Shown: in pieces, positions 25,284 through 34,110 of the stretch | Layout of the letters: each line of letters opens with the position of its first letter | How positions within the stretch are numbered: the first letter of the stretch is position 1 | Assembly: GCA_035650275.1 (NCBI GenBank) | Contig: DASRHY010000079.1 | Coordinates: forward strand, 1-64,000 | Direction: 5' to 3' | Source: DASRHY01 sp035650275 | GTDB lineage: Bacteria; Actinomycetota; Actinomycetes; Propionibacteriales; Kribbellaceae | Length of the DNA: 64,000 nucleotides | The notes under the pieces: model-generated | Database searches by the model: none | Told to the model about the DNA's origin: nothing | Seen by the model: only the letters and a program-made list of their open reading frames with translations | Program-made: the position numbers and the translations under genes

Positions 25284-26087
25284 ATGATGAAGCTGACGTC
25301 AGACGACGGCACCGAGATCGCCTACACGACGACCGGGTCCGGGCCATCCGTCGTACTGGTCGGTGGCGGACTGGACGACGGGTCGGAGAACGCGACCCTG
25401 ATCCCTCACCTGGCCGAGCGGTTCACGGTCTACAACTATGCACGCCGTGGCCGCGGCGAGAGCGGCGACACCCCACCCCACTCGCTGGCGCGCGAGCTCG
25501 AGGATCTGGGCGCCGTCGTCCAGCAGGCCGGCGGGTCGGCACATCTGTTCGGCGCCTCGTCCGGGGGAGCGCTGGTTCTCGAAGCGGCCGCCGCCGGCGT
25601 CGCGGCCACGTCGATCGCGGTGTACGACGTGCCGTACTGCGTGACGCCCGACATGATCGCCGCCTGGCGGTCCTACGTCGCCGACGTACGGGAAGCGGTC
25701 GCCGCCGACGACCCCGACCGTGCCATCGAGCTGTTCATGCGTGTCGCGGGCATCCCGGACGAGGGCATCGCCGAGGCGAAGGCATCGCCGTACTGGACCC
25801 CGCTGCTCGCGCTCGCTCACACACTCCCGTACGACGCGGCGTGCCTGAACGACGGTTCGCCTCCGCACGAGCGTCTCGCGTCGATCCAGCTGCCCGCTCT
25901 CGTCATCACTCGGGAGACGCCGGACGAGGTGATGGTGAATGCCGAAGGTGACTTCTTCGCCGCCGCGGCGGACGCCGTCGCCGGATCGATCCCCGGCTCG
26001 CGACGGGCCATCATCGCCGCGGCCGGCCACGCGGTCGATGCCGAGGCGCTCAGCCCGGTACTCGTGGAGTTCTTCGCACGTCCCTGA
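25284..26087 (+). CDS. Alpha/beta-fold hydrolase
   Basis: A 267-residue hydrolase with the nucleophile elbow GASSGG (Ser about 93), an oxyanion region VVLVGGGLDDGSEN and the catalytic His near AAAGHAVDAEAL. The cap region is helical. A GAGGAGAAG ribosome site precedes a double ATG at 25284. It is a stand-alone gene between the ANTAR regulator and a convergent amidotransferase, and the substrate cannot be inferred. Confidence 0.85.
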   Translation: MMKLTSDDGTEIAYTTTGSGPSVVLVGGGLDDGSENATLIPHLAERFTVYNYARRGRGESGDTPPHSLARELEDLGAVVQQAGGSAHLFGASSGGALVLEAAAAGVAATSIAVYDVPYCVTPDMIAAWRSYVADVREAVAADDPDRAIELFMRVAGIPDEGIAEAKASPYWTPLLALAHTLPYDAACLNDGSPPHERLASIQLPALVITRETPDEVMVNAEGDFFAAAADAVAGSIPGSRRAIIAAAGHAVDAEALSPVLVEFFARP

Positions 26088-26103
26088 CAGCACCGTCGAA
26101 GGA

Positions 26104-26883
26104 TCAGGTACCCACGGCCAGGCTCTGGTCCCCGGGGCCGACTGCCTGCGCGACGAGCGAGCTGAACCGCCGAGCCAGCCGGCGGCCGGTCGCGGTGACG
26201 TCGTGCTGACGGGCGACCATCTCGGCGACGACCGGGTCGGTGTCGACGTCGGGGTGGACCTCGGCCCAGGACCGGAAGGTCGCCGCCGACACCTCGGGAT
26301 GGAACTGGACACCCCACGCCAGCTCGCCGACCCGGAACGCCTGATGCGGGTACATCGTGCTCGACCCGAGCAGGACGGCGCCGGCCGGCAGCTCCGCGAC
26401 GGCGTCGGCGTGCATGCTCGGGCCCGCGGCAGGGTCGGGCAGTCCGGCGACCAGCGGATCGGTCATTGCCGCCGGCAACCAGCTGACATCGACCACACCG
26501 GACTCCCGGCCGGGTGCGGCGCCAACCTCCACCGTGCCACCACAGGCGACCGCGAGCAGCTGCGCGCCGAGGCAGATCGCCAAGGTCGGCACCCGCTCGG
26601 ACACCGACACGGCGAGCAGGTCACGCACGGCGGGCAACCACGGCGCCACCCCGTCGTCGTACGCCGACATCTGACCGCCCAGCACGATCAGCCCACCGTT
26701 CACCGAGCCCGGGACGGGATCGCCGGCGTACGGCCGGACGACCTCGACCGTCAGGCCGTCGAGCCAGCCCGTGAACCGGTCGAGGGGACAGCCCGGCTCG
26801 TGCTCGATCACCACGACGCCAGGGTGGTCCCGCCGCACGGGAGCGGACGTTGCCCGTGCCGATGAGGTGGTCTGCTCCGTCAT
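26104..26883 (-). CDS. Class I glutamine amidotransferase-like protein
   Basis: A 259-residue stand-alone GATase1 domain. The triad appears intact: Cys104 in LAICLGAQLLA, His195 and Glu197 in WGVQFHPEVSAATF. Proteins of this type include gamma-glutamyl hydrolase/transferase-like enzymes acting on glutamine or gamma-glutamylated amines. No synthetase partner is adjacent, so the acceptor is unknown. It converges on the preceding hydrolase with 16 bases between the stops. Confidence 0.88.
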   Translation of the reverse strand: MTEQTTSSARATSAPVRRDHPGVVVIEHEPGCPLDRFTGWLDGLTVEVVRPYAGDPVPGSVNGGLIVLGGQMSAYDDGVAPWLPAVRDLLAVSVSERVPTLAICLGAQLLAVACGGTVEVGAAPGRESGVVDVSWLPAAMTDPLVAGLPDPAAGPSMHADAVAELPAGAVLLGSSTMYPHQAFRVGELAWGVQFHPEVSAATFRSWAEVHPDVDTDPVVAEMVARQHDVTATGRRLARRFSSLVAQAVGPGDQSLAVGT

Positions 26884-27018
26884 GTGCCCTCGCAGAGTCG
26901 GTCCGGTCGTTGCGGCGATGACGCCGTGGTCAGCACCGTATGATGCATTCGTACCTGACGCCAGCCTGACGCAAGTGTAGGCCTGGCAGCCTGCGGATCC
27001 GCCTGGCGCGAGCTGTTC

Positions 27019-27714
27019 TCAGGCGCAGGCCTGTACGCCGCCTCGTACGCCGGTGTCGAAGGCCGCGGTCCGCTCCTCCGCGCTGCCGTGGTCACTCTCC
27101 TTCGTCCACGGGTAGTCGTCCGCGACCGCGGCCAGGGTCCGCGCCAGCTCCTCACTGTCACCCGGTTCGATCACCAGGTCCCCGGCGTCCGCCGCCCCCT
27201 GCAGCGCCGCGCCGGCCAGGCAGTCCGCCTGCAGCTCGGCCGCGACGGAGACCATGGAGCGGTCGAGCCTCGCCTGGATCGCGTGCGCCCATTCGTGCGC
27301 GATGATCAGGTAGACCCAGGCATCCCCGATCTGGCTGTATCCGCTGGCCATCAGGTTCTCGTCCCAGGCGAGGAAGTCGCCCGGCGGGCAGTAGAAGGCG
27401 TTGAACGGCACCGAAGGCTGACCGGCGCACTGCGGTCCGTCCGTGCCGGTGTACCTGCCCTCCACGCGAGGACTGGTGTAGGGACGCCCGAACAGCTCGC
27501 TGAAGTTTTCGCGCCAGAAGGTGTCCACTGCCGTGACCGCCGCCTGCTCGTCGGTCGCCATCGTCTCGGGCTGGGTGCCCGCGGTGGTCTGCTCCGCCGG
27601 CTCGGCGGGCGGAGCAGACGACGGTGAACCGCAGCCGGTCGCCAGCAGGGCGAGCACCACCGCGGCGGTCATGCGCACGAAACCTGATGTGATGCGGTGT
27701 GAAGAAGGCCGCAT
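27019..27714 (-). CDS. Lipoprotein neutral zinc metallopeptidase
   Basis: A 231-residue predicted lipoprotein. The signal peptide ends at the lipobox LLATGC (Cys28). After a disordered Ala/Pro/Thr linker comes the putative neutral zinc metallopeptidase domain: FNAFYCPPGDFLAWDEN, the zinc motif HEWAH (residues 140-144) and the third-ligand motif ELQADCLAG. It should act outside the membrane; the target is unknown. The gene is monocistronic by position. Confidence 0.88.
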   Translation of the reverse strand: MRPSSHRITSGFVRMTAAVVLALLATGCGSPSSAPPAEPAEQTTAGTQPETMATDEQAAVTAVDTFWRENFSELFGRPYTSPRVEGRYTGTDGPQCAGQPSVPFNAFYCPPGDFLAWDENLMASGYSQIGDAWVYLIIAHEWAHAIQARLDRSMVSVAAELQADCLAGAALQGAADAGDLVIEPGDSEELARTLAAVADDYPWTKESDHGSAEERTAAFDTGVRGGVQACA

Positions 27715-27809
27715 GGCTCGTCCCCTTCCCTGGCGCTCCGAGCCGGCGCTCAGTACCTACTCATCATCGGTCGCGCACCGCCGGAGGTCTGCGGTTCGAG
27801 CGGTACTCG

Positions 27810-28592
27810 TCAGGGTTCGAGATCGCGGTGTGCCGTGACGGCAGCGGCTAGTACCGCGATCCGCTCCTCGTGGGTGAGGCGCCCTTCGCGCTGCCATTGC
27901 CGGGAAAGGTCCTCGACCTGAGTAACGAAGAGGCCGTGGCTGGCGAACGGCGCGTGCTGCCAGACCAGGTCGAGGAACCGCCAGCCGTCGCCGCGGTCCC
28001 GGTTCGGCACGCCGCTGTTCTCGGAGCCGAACACGATCTCGGGCTCGGCCCGTTCGAAGTACGCGTGGTACGCCGTGAACGCGTTCGGGTCGGCGACGTA
28101 GAGCGGTGCGAACACGTGTCCCTGGCTGGTGAAGTGCATCGGGGTCGCGGTCGCCGTGAACGCGCCGCTGAAGTCGCCGTCCAGCGTGTGGTGCCGGTAG
28201 AAGCCGTACCCCCGCCAGACGATCGGCGGAGCCGCGCCGCCGAGACTGACCATCAGCGTCGGGTCGTAGAACACGCTCTGCACCGCCGGATCGTCCGGTG
28301 CCCGCTCTGTGCGAAAGGTCAACGGCATCGAGATGTCGACCCGGTCGCAGGCGGACCAGCGGCGGCCGACGGCGACGTACTCGCCTTGTCTGACCTGCAG
28401 GTGCCGCGCCGGGTCGTCGGTGAGCGCGGCCAGCTCGGTCATCACCTCGTTGGCGCCTCCGGTCTCGCCGGCGCTGTAGATGTTCCACATCCGGTCCAGG
28501 TCCGCGCGAGCGATCCGGCTGAGCCGGGAGTGTGCCCAGTCGCCCATCCTGCTCACGATCTCGTGAGCCGGGTTGCCCCGGCCGCGGGACAC
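27810..28592 (-). CDS. Uncharacterised soluble protein
   Basis: I do not recognise this 260-residue protein. It has no signal peptide or membrane helix. It is rich in aromatic residues and His in the middle (RGYGFYRHHTLDGDFSGAFT, NAFTAYHAYFERAEPEIVFG), as in beta-rich binding or enzyme folds, with a helical C terminus ERIAVLAAAVTAHRDL. It lies 39 bases after the LacI-type gene on the same strand, so the two may form an operon. Confidence 0.65.
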   Translation of the reverse strand: MSRGRGNPAHEIVSRMGDWAHSRLSRIARADLDRMWNIYSAGETGGANEVMTELAALTDDPARHLQVRQGEYVAVGRRWSACDRVDISMPLTFRTERAPDDPAVQSVFYDPTLMVSLGGAAPPIVWRGYGFYRHHTLDGDFSGAFTATATPMHFTSQGHVFAPLYVADPNAFTAYHAYFERAEPEIVFGSENSGVPNRDRGDGWRFLDLVWQHAPFASHGLFVTQVEDLSRQWQREGRLTHEERIAVLAAAVTAHRDLEP

Positions 28593-28631
28593 GGTTACCG
28601 CCCGGACCGTCCAGCGGCGGCTGGGTCGCCG

Positions 28632-29648
28632 TCAGGCAGACTCACGGACGATGAGCTCGGTCGGGAAGAGCTCGGGCTCGGTGTGGGGTTCGCCGGCGAT
28701 CTTGGCGAGCACGATCTCGGCGAGGCGGCGGCCGAGGTCCTCGACCGGCTGCCGGACGGTGGTGAGCCGCGGGACGGTGGTGGTGGCCAGCACCGAGTCG
28801 TCGTACCCGACGACGGCGACGTCGTCCGGTACCCGCCGGCGGAGCTGACCAAGCACCCGCAGCACGGCGGTGGCCATCAGGTCGGACGCGACGAAGATGC
28901 CGTCCACATCGGGGTGCCTCCCGAGCAGGCTCCGGGCCGCGAGCTCCCCGCCGTCCGCGGTGAAGTCGCCGTGCGCGACCGCGTCGGCCTTCAGCCCTGC
29001 GGCCTTCATCGCCTCCCGGAACCCGGTCAGCCGGTCTAGCCCGGCGGTCATGTCCAGCGGGCCGGTCACGGTACCGAGCCGCTCGCACCCGCGCGAGACC
29101 AGGTGCTCGACCGCGGTGCGAGCGCCGGCCACGTTGTCGACGTCGACACTGGCCACCGGTACGTCGACGCCGAGCGGGCGCGCGCTGAACACGATCGGCA
29201 GCGGCAGCTGGACCAGCTCCTGCAGCACGTTGTCGCGGCCGTGGTGGCTGACCACGATCGCGCCGTCGACGTGGCCGCCGCGCAGGTACCGCAGCAGCCG
29301 CCGGTCGTCACCGGCCTCGGGCTCGATCAGCAGCACCAGCTGCGACGACGTCGGCGCCAGCGTCGTACTCACGCCGTGCAGGATGCGGGCGAAGAACGGG
29401 TCGGAGAACACCCGGATGTCCGGCTCGGGTACGACCAGGGCGACGGAGTCAGTACGACGGGTCACCAGCGCCCGGGCCGCGCGGTTCGGCACGTACCCGA
29501 GCTGCGCGATCGCCTCGTTCACGGCCGCGACCGTGTCCGGCAGCACCTTCGGCGAACCGTTCACCACCCGGGACACGGTCGCCCGGGACACACCGGCCAC
29601 CGCTGCCACCTGTTCCAGCGTCGGTGAGCCCGAGTCGATCCCCGCCAC
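28632..29648 (-). CDS. LacI-family transcriptional regulator
   Basis: A 338-residue regulator. The helix-turn-helix and hinge helix occupy the first 60 residues (TLEQVAAVAGVSRATVSRVV then PNRAARALVTRRTDSVAL). The periplasmic-binding-protein-like sensor domain follows, with FSARPLGVDVPVASVD and DVAVVGYDDSVLATTTVPRL. GTG 29648 is preceded by GGAGGAGGG and fits the family N terminus; a longer frame to 30026 crosses the remnant described below. No sugar genes are adjacent, so the ligand is unknown. Confidence 0.9.
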   Translation of the reverse strand: MAGIDSGSPTLEQVAAVAGVSRATVSRVVNGSPKVLPDTVAAVNEAIAQLGYVPNRAARALVTRRTDSVALVVPEPDIRVFSDPFFARILHGVSTTLAPTSSQLVLLIEPEAGDDRRLLRYLRGGHVDGAIVVSHHGRDNVLQELVQLPLPIVFSARPLGVDVPVASVDVDNVAGARTAVEHLVSRGCERLGTVTGPLDMTAGLDRLTGFREAMKAAGLKADAVAHGDFTADGGELAARSLLGRHPDVDGIFVASDLMATAVLRVLGQLRRRVPDDVAVVGYDDSVLATTTVPRLTTVRQPVEDLGRRLAEIVLAKIAGEPHTEPELFPTELIVRESA

Positions 29649-30190
29649 AGATCCCTCCTCCGGGTGGACGTTCACATGCGTCACCTTTACATACCATCTC
29701 GCGCCCGATGGACATGCGGCCGCAGCGGCGCCTTGCGCGACGCCGCCGCACTCTTTCGCGCCGTCAGGTCGATCTCGTACGTCGGCTGGTGGAATCTCCG
29801 TGCCGGCCGGATCGTCAGTGCGCCCTACGTCAACACCCTGCGTCAGACTCTTGCGCGCCGCGAAGTCCTGTCGGATGTTCAAGGCGAAGGTCGTAGCTTG
29901 AAGGCGTAGTCGCCGGTGTCGTCGCCGCGGCCGAACACTCGTAGCCGGTAGTCGCCTGCGGTTGTGAGCGTCTGCGGGCCGATGTCGCCTCGGCCGTATA
30001 GCGACTGGTCTTCGAAGACCGGTCACCGTTGGGGTCGAGCAGGGGTCCAGGCCACAGTCCCGGTCCCGGAGCCTTCGTGCTGGGCACTGAGCAACGCCGG
30101 TAGGGTGCCCACGGTTCGTTTACCAATTGCTTCGCTTCCGCCCACTCGACTCTGGAGGTGGACGGCGTTTGCCGAGGCCAGGGGCTCAGG
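29649..30190. other. 540-bp region between the LacI gene and tRNA-Leu, with decayed coding sequence
   Basis: The left 230 bases hold the LacI promoter, with a -10-like TATGTA on the minus strand near 29688, and nothing else I can support. The right part holds the gene remnant annotated separately at 29879-30140. Short open frames here do not resemble known proteins. Confidence 0.5.
29879..30140 (-). pseudogene. Remnant of a beta-sandwich (PPC-like) domain protein with frameshifts
   Basis: Three pieces in different minus-strand frames join into one plausible domain: GTLPALLSAQHEGSGTGTVA, then LLDPNGD, then VFEDQSLYGRGDIGPQ and LTTAGDYRLRVFGRGDDTG ending DYAFKLRPSP before a TGA at 29881. The order and wording (TVAWT, DPNGD, LTTAGDYRL) match bacterial pre-peptidase C-terminal-like beta-sandwich repeats. 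Two frame changes, near 30040 and 30020, and the lack of a start indicate a decayed gene end. It lies 50-300 bases from a tRNA gene. Confidence 0.45.
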
Positions 30191-30271
30191 TGCCCAGGAC
30201 GGGAGTCGAACCCGTACGCCTTTCGGCCGCGAGGTTTAAGCTCGCTGCGTCTGCCATTCCGCCACCCGGGC
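30191..30271 (-). tRNA. tRNA-Leu (anticodon UAA), bldA-type
   Basis: The 81-base minus-strand gene folds as a class II tRNA. The acceptor GCCCGGG pairs with CCTGGGC, the D stem is GCG/CGC, and the anticodon stem GCGAG/CTCGC encloses the loop CTTAAAC, so the anticodon is UAA. The variable arm is GCC-GAAA-GGC and the T arm is ACGGG-TTCGACT-CCCGT. The 3' CCA is not encoded. In Streptomyces this tRNA is BldA, which reads the rare UUA codon and gates development and secondary metabolism. Confidence 0.97.
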
Positions 30272-30302
30272 CGGGAACGCGGGGCGCCCCAACCCAGTGA
30301 GC

Positions 30303-30851
30303 CTACAAGTAGACCTTGCGCGGGAACACGGCATGGGCTCCGGCGACCCGGTCGAGGAACAGCAGGCCGGCGCAGTGGTCGATCTCGTGCTGCAGGGCAC
30401 GGGCCTCGAACCCGTCGGTCTCCACGGTGACCGCTTCCGTCGTACCGGGGAGGACGCCGGACACCACTATCCGGGTCGCGCGCTTGACGTCACCGGTCAG
30501 GTCCGGCACCGACATACAGCCCTCGCGGGCCTTCTCCTTGCGGGTGGCCTCCAGCACGCGGGCATTGCAGAGCACCAGCGTGCCGTGGCCGGTGCGGGTC
30601 TTCGGGTGCCCGGTGACGTCGAGCGCGAACACGTCGGCGGCGACGCCGACCTGGGGTGCGGCCAGGCCGACGCAGCCGGGCGAGACCCGCATGGTGGCGA
30701 CCAGGTCGGCGGCCAGCTCGATGACGGCCGGGTCGGCCGGGTCCACCTCGGCGCCCCCGGTCGCGAGCACCGGGTGCGGGGCGCGGACCACCTGGAGCAC
30801 CGTGCCGGGGATGCCTAGGTCTGCCGGGCTCCAGTCCATCGGACCGGTCAC
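30303..30851 (-). CDS. def: Peptide deformylase
   Basis: The enzyme removes the formyl group from the N-terminal methionine of new proteins. All three motifs are present: GCVGLAAPQVG, EGCMS and QHEIDH, giving the metal ligands Cys, His and His. EGCMS replaces the more common EGCLS. GTG 30851 overlaps the ACT gene's stop (GTGA) and gives 182 residues; ATG 30839 (MDWSPADLG) would give 178. The much longer open frame upstream belongs to the ACT gene's other frames. Confidence 0.93.
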   Translation of the reverse strand: MTGPMDWSPADLGIPGTVLQVVRAPHPVLATGGAEVDPADPAVIELAADLVATMRVSPGCVGLAAPQVGVAADVFALDVTGHPKTRTGHGTLVLCNARVLEATRKEKAREGCMSVPDLTGDVKRATRIVVSGVLPGTTEAVTVETDGFEARALQHEIDHCAGLLFLDRVAGAHAVFPRKVYL

Positions 30852-31357
30852 AGCTCGTCGGTCTCCGCGGGATGGAGGGTGGCGTCGACACCGAGGTGAT
30901 CCGCGGTCGCGTCCAGCGCGGTACGCAGGTCGTCGATGTCGACCGTCCGCGGCAGGTCGACCTCCGCGGTCAGCACGTACAGCGAGCCGCTCAGCCGGGT
31001 GGACAGGTCGGTGATGTTGCCGCCGGCGGCCGCGACCACGGTGGTGATCGCGGAGACGATGCCGGGCCGGTCGGCGCCGTGCACGCTCAGCAGGTACGAC
31101 GGACCGAGCGCCGCAGCAGGCTGATCCGGGCCCACCTCGCGAACCGTGACGACCAACTCGCCGCCCAGTGGCGCGATTGCCCGGTCCACCTCGTCCAGCG
31201 ACGGGCCGGAGCAGATCAGCATCATGGCGAAGTGCCCGCGCAGCAATGTCATCGTCGAGTCCTCGAGGTTGACGCCGGCACCGGCCAGCGCTCGGGTGAC
31301 GTCGGCGATGATGCCGGGCCGGTCCGGACCGATCACGGTGACCGCGAGGTGCGTCAT
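30848..31357 (-). CDS. Two-ACT-domain protein, GcvR-like
   Basis: A 169-residue protein built of two ACT domains: LAVTVIGPDRPGIIADVTRA at the N terminus and SYLLSVHGADRPGIVSAITT near residue 90. This is the arrangement of the GcvR-like regulators, which sense glycine or other amino acids through protein contacts and do not bind DNA themselves. It is translationally coupled to the peptide deformylase gene. The link between the two functions is not obvious. Confidence 0.88.
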   Translation of the reverse strand: MTHLAVTVIGPDRPGIIADVTRALAGAGVNLEDSTMTLLRGHFAMMLICSGPSLDEVDRAIAPLGGELVVTVREVGPDQPAAALGPSYLLSVHGADRPGIVSAITTVVAAAGGNITDLSTRLSGSLYVLTAEVDLPRTVDIDDLRTALDATADHLGVDATLHPAETDEL

Positions 31358-31468
31358 GGCTGCAACCTACCGCCGTTCCGCAGGTGTTCCGGGCTCCCAT
31401 CCGATCCGGCATGGATGTGTGTGGCCCCCACGTATCGGCACAGGCCGCGATTGCCTAGCGTCACGTGC

Positions 31469-32227
31469 ATGCCACCAGAGTCACCGAGCCTCGTCGGCCG
31501 GACCGCGGTCGTCACCGGCGCGGCGAGCGGGATCGGCGCCGCCTGCGCTGTCCGGCTGGCCGCCGCGGGCGCGGACGTCGTCGTACTGGACCTGGACGCT
31601 GCCGGCGCGAAGCGGGTCGCGAAGCAGGTCGGTGGCCGGGCCGAGGTGGCGGACCTGTCCGACCTGGACGCGGTCGACGCGCTCGGGCTGACCTGCGACA
31701 TCCTGGTCAACAATGCAGGGTTGCAGCATGTGGCACGTATCGAGGACTTCTCACCGGAACGGTTCTCCTTCATGCTCCGGGTCATGCTCGAGGCCCCCTT
31801 CCGCCTGGCCCGGCAGGCGCTGCCGCACATGTACGCCGCGGGCTGGGGCCGGATCGTCAACATCTCCTCGGTGCACGGGCTGCGCGCCTCGCCGTACAAG
31901 GTGGCCTACGTCGCGGCAAAGCACGGGCTGGAAGGCCTGTCCAAGGTGATCGCGCTGGAGGGCGCCGAGCACGGCGTGACCTCGAACTGCATCAACCCCG
32001 CGTACGTGCGCACCCCGCTGGTGGAGCAGCAGGTGGCCGCGCAGGCGGACGCGCATGGGATCGGGGCGGACGAGGTGGTCGAGCAGGTGATGCTCGCGCC
32101 GGTCGCGATCAAGCAGCTGATCGAACCGGAGCAGGTGGCCGACCTGGCGGCATACCTGTGCGGCCCGAGCGCCGACGTGGTGACCGGCAGCTCCTTCGTG
32201 ATGGACGGCGGGTGGACCGCACGCTGA
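31469..32227 (+). CDS. 3-hydroxybutyrate dehydrogenase-like SDR
   Basis: A 252-residue NAD-dependent SDR. Cofactor motif TGAASGIG, NNAG, and the catalytic SSVHGLRASPYKVAYVAAK are present. The segment EHGVTSNCINPAYVRTPLVE and the C terminus TGSSFVMDGGWTAR closely follow D-3-hydroxybutyrate dehydrogenases, which interconvert 3-hydroxybutyrate and acetoacetate. ATG 31469 starts the fold. The next gene, a GAF/PucR regulator, starts within it, so the two form an operon. Confidence 0.87.
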   Translation: MPPESPSLVGRTAVVTGAASGIGAACAVRLAAAGADVVVLDLDAAGAKRVAKQVGGRAEVADLSDLDAVDALGLTCDILVNNAGLQHVARIEDFSPERFSFMLRVMLEAPFRLARQALPHMYAAGWGRIVNISSVHGLRASPYKVAYVAAKHGLEGLSKVIALEGAEHGVTSNCINPAYVRTPLVEQQVAAQADAHGIGADEVVEQVMLAPVAIKQLIEPEQVADLAAYLCGPSADVVTGSSFVMDGGWTAR

Positions 32228-34098
32228 ACCAGAGCGCCTTCCTGCAGCTGCTCGCCCGGGACGCACCGGCCGAGGAGTTCGACGAGCCGCTGCGCGCCGC
32301 CGTCGCGGCCGGTGCGGGTCAGGCCGAGGTGGCGGAGCTCGAACAGACGAAGGCGCTGGCACTGCGGGTCCGGCACGCGCTGGACCACCGGCGCCGCCGT
32401 GAGGTCGAGCTGGAGGCGCTGTTCGAGACCGCGGGCGACCTGGCCGGGCTGCAGGGCGTGGACGCGGTGCTGGACGCGATCGTGCGACGAGCCCGGACCC
32501 TGCTGCACACCGACGTTGCGTACCTGACCCTGATCGACGCCGAACGCGGCGACACCTACATGCGCGCCACCGCAGGCGTCGTCTCGGCCACCTTCCGGGT
32601 CGTCCGGCTCGCGATGGGTGCCGGGCTCGGTGGCCTGGTGGCCGGCACCGCGACGCCGTACGCCACCGACTGCTACGCCGATGACGAGCGGTTCAAGCAC
32701 GTCCGGTCCGTCGACACCGCGGTGGACGACGAGGGCCTGGTGGCGATCCTCGGCGTACCGCTGCTGCTCGGGCCGCAGGTACTCGGCGTGCTGTTCGCGG
32801 CCGACCGGACCCGGCGCTCGTTCGGGCACGAGCAGATCTCGCTGCTGTCCTCGCTGGCGGCGCACGCCGCGATCGCGATCGACGGGGCCCGGCTGCTGGA
32901 GGACGCCCGGGCGGCGGTCCGCGACCTCAACGCCGCGAACACGCTGGTACGACGGCACAGCGCGGCGGTGGAACGCGCCGCGGAGGCGCACGACCGGTTC
33001 ACCGGACTGGTGCTGCGCGGCGGCACCGTCGACGACGTCGCGGCGGCGGTGACCGACGTACTGGGCGGCAGCCTGCTGGTGCTCGACCCGGAGGGCCGTT
33101 GCGTGGCCTCGGCCGGTACGCCGTGTGACGAGGTGCTGCCCGCCGGCTGGTCCGACGCGGTCGCGGACTCGCGGGCCGAGGGCCGGGCGGTATGCCGGGA
33201 CGGGACCTGGTTCGCTGCGGTGGTCGCGGGCTCGGAGGAGGTCGGCGCGCTGGTGCTGCGCGGCGGTACCGAGCTGGACGGCGCCGACCAGCGGGTACTC
33301 GAACGTGCCGCGCTGGTGACCGCGCTGCTGCGCCTGATCGACCGGGCCGCCATCGAGACCGAGAACCGGATCCGCGGTGAGCTGGTCGCGGACCTGGTCA
33401 CCCGCGGCGACGGCGCGGGCGTCGGGCACCGGGAACGTGCCCGCCAGCTCGGCCTCGACCTCGACGCCGGGGTCGCGGTGGCCGTTGTGCAGGCCGACCG
33501 GGACCACCTGCGCCGGCTGTCGTTCGCGGCCAACCATCAGGCGTCGCTGAACGGCGGCATCGCGGGTGTGCACCAGGACCGCCTGGTGATGCTGCTGCCC
33601 GGCGAGGACCCGGGTACCGCCGCCCGGCGGCTCGCGAAGGATCTCGCCGTCAGCCTCGGGCATCCGGTCACGGTCGGAGTCGCCGGACCGGCCGCGGGAC
33701 CGGCCGCCGTACCCGCCGCGCACACCGAAGCTCGCCGGTGCCTGGACGCGCTGGTCGCACTCGGCCGGACCGGCGAGGGCGCGAGCAGCCGCGAGCTCGG
33801 TTTCGTCGGGCTGCTGCTCGGCGAGGCGGGTGGCGCCGACGAGTTCGTCCGCGGGGTGCTCGGGTCGGTGATCGCGTACGACGAGCGCCGCGGCACCGAG
33901 CTGGTCCGCACCCTGGAGGCGTACTTCGCGCACGGCGGCAACCTGACCCGCGCCAAGGACGACCTGCATGTCCACGTCAACACCGTCGCGCAACGCCTCG
34001 ACCGCGTCGCCCACCTGCTCGGTCCGGACTGGCAACACCCCGACCGAGCACTCGAGGTCCAGCTGGCCCTCCGCCTCCACCGCCTCGTCCGCACCTAG
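32212..34098 (+). CDS. GAF-domain regulator with PucR-type C-terminal helix-turn-helix
   Basis: A 628-residue transcription regulator. A short coiled region is followed by a GAF sensor (about 75-215, ARTLLHTDVAYLTLIDAERG, GVPLLLGPQVLGVLFAADRT). A middle domain of the GGDEF-like PucR class follows (VAVAVVQADRDHLRRLSFAA), then the HTH_30 domain at the C terminus (TLEAYFAHGGNLTRAKDDLH, VNTVAQRLDRVAHLLG). GTG 32212 overlaps the SDR by 16 bases. It is probably the regulator of the SDR, or of another hydroxybutyrate pathway. Confidence 0.88.
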   Translation: MDRTLNQSAFLQLLARDAPAEEFDEPLRAAVAAGAGQAEVAELEQTKALALRVRHALDHRRRREVELEALFETAGDLAGLQGVDAVLDAIVRRARTLLHTDVAYLTLIDAERGDTYMRATAGVVSATFRVVRLAMGAGLGGLVAGTATPYATDCYADDERFKHVRSVDTAVDDEGLVAILGVPLLLGPQVLGVLFAADRTRRSFGHEQISLLSSLAAHAAIAIDGARLLEDARAAVRDLNAANTLVRRHSAAVERAAEAHDRFTGLVLRGGTVDDVAAAVTDVLGGSLLVLDPEGRCVASAGTPCDEVLPAGWSDAVADSRAEGRAVCRDGTWFAAVVAGSEEVGALVLRGGTELDGADQRVLERAALVTALLRLIDRAAIETENRIRGELVADLVTRGDGAGVGHRERARQLGLDLDAGVAVAVVQADRDHLRRLSFAANHQASLNGGIAGVHQDRLVMLLPGEDPGTAARRLAKDLAVSLGHPVTVGVAGPAAGPAAVPAAHTEARRCLDALVALGRTGEGASSRELGFVGLLLGEAGGADEFVRGVLGSVIAYDERRGTELVRTLEAYFAHGGNLTRAKDDLHVHVNTVAQRLDRVAHLLGPDWQHPDRALEVQLALRLHRLVRT

Positions 34099-34110
34099 CC
34101 CTCATTCCGC

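Noticed and set aside
29664..29909. 81-residue plus-strand frame upstream of the LacI gene
   Set aside because: There is no ribosome site and no family resemblance, and it overlaps the LacI promoter and the end of the decayed gene remnant.
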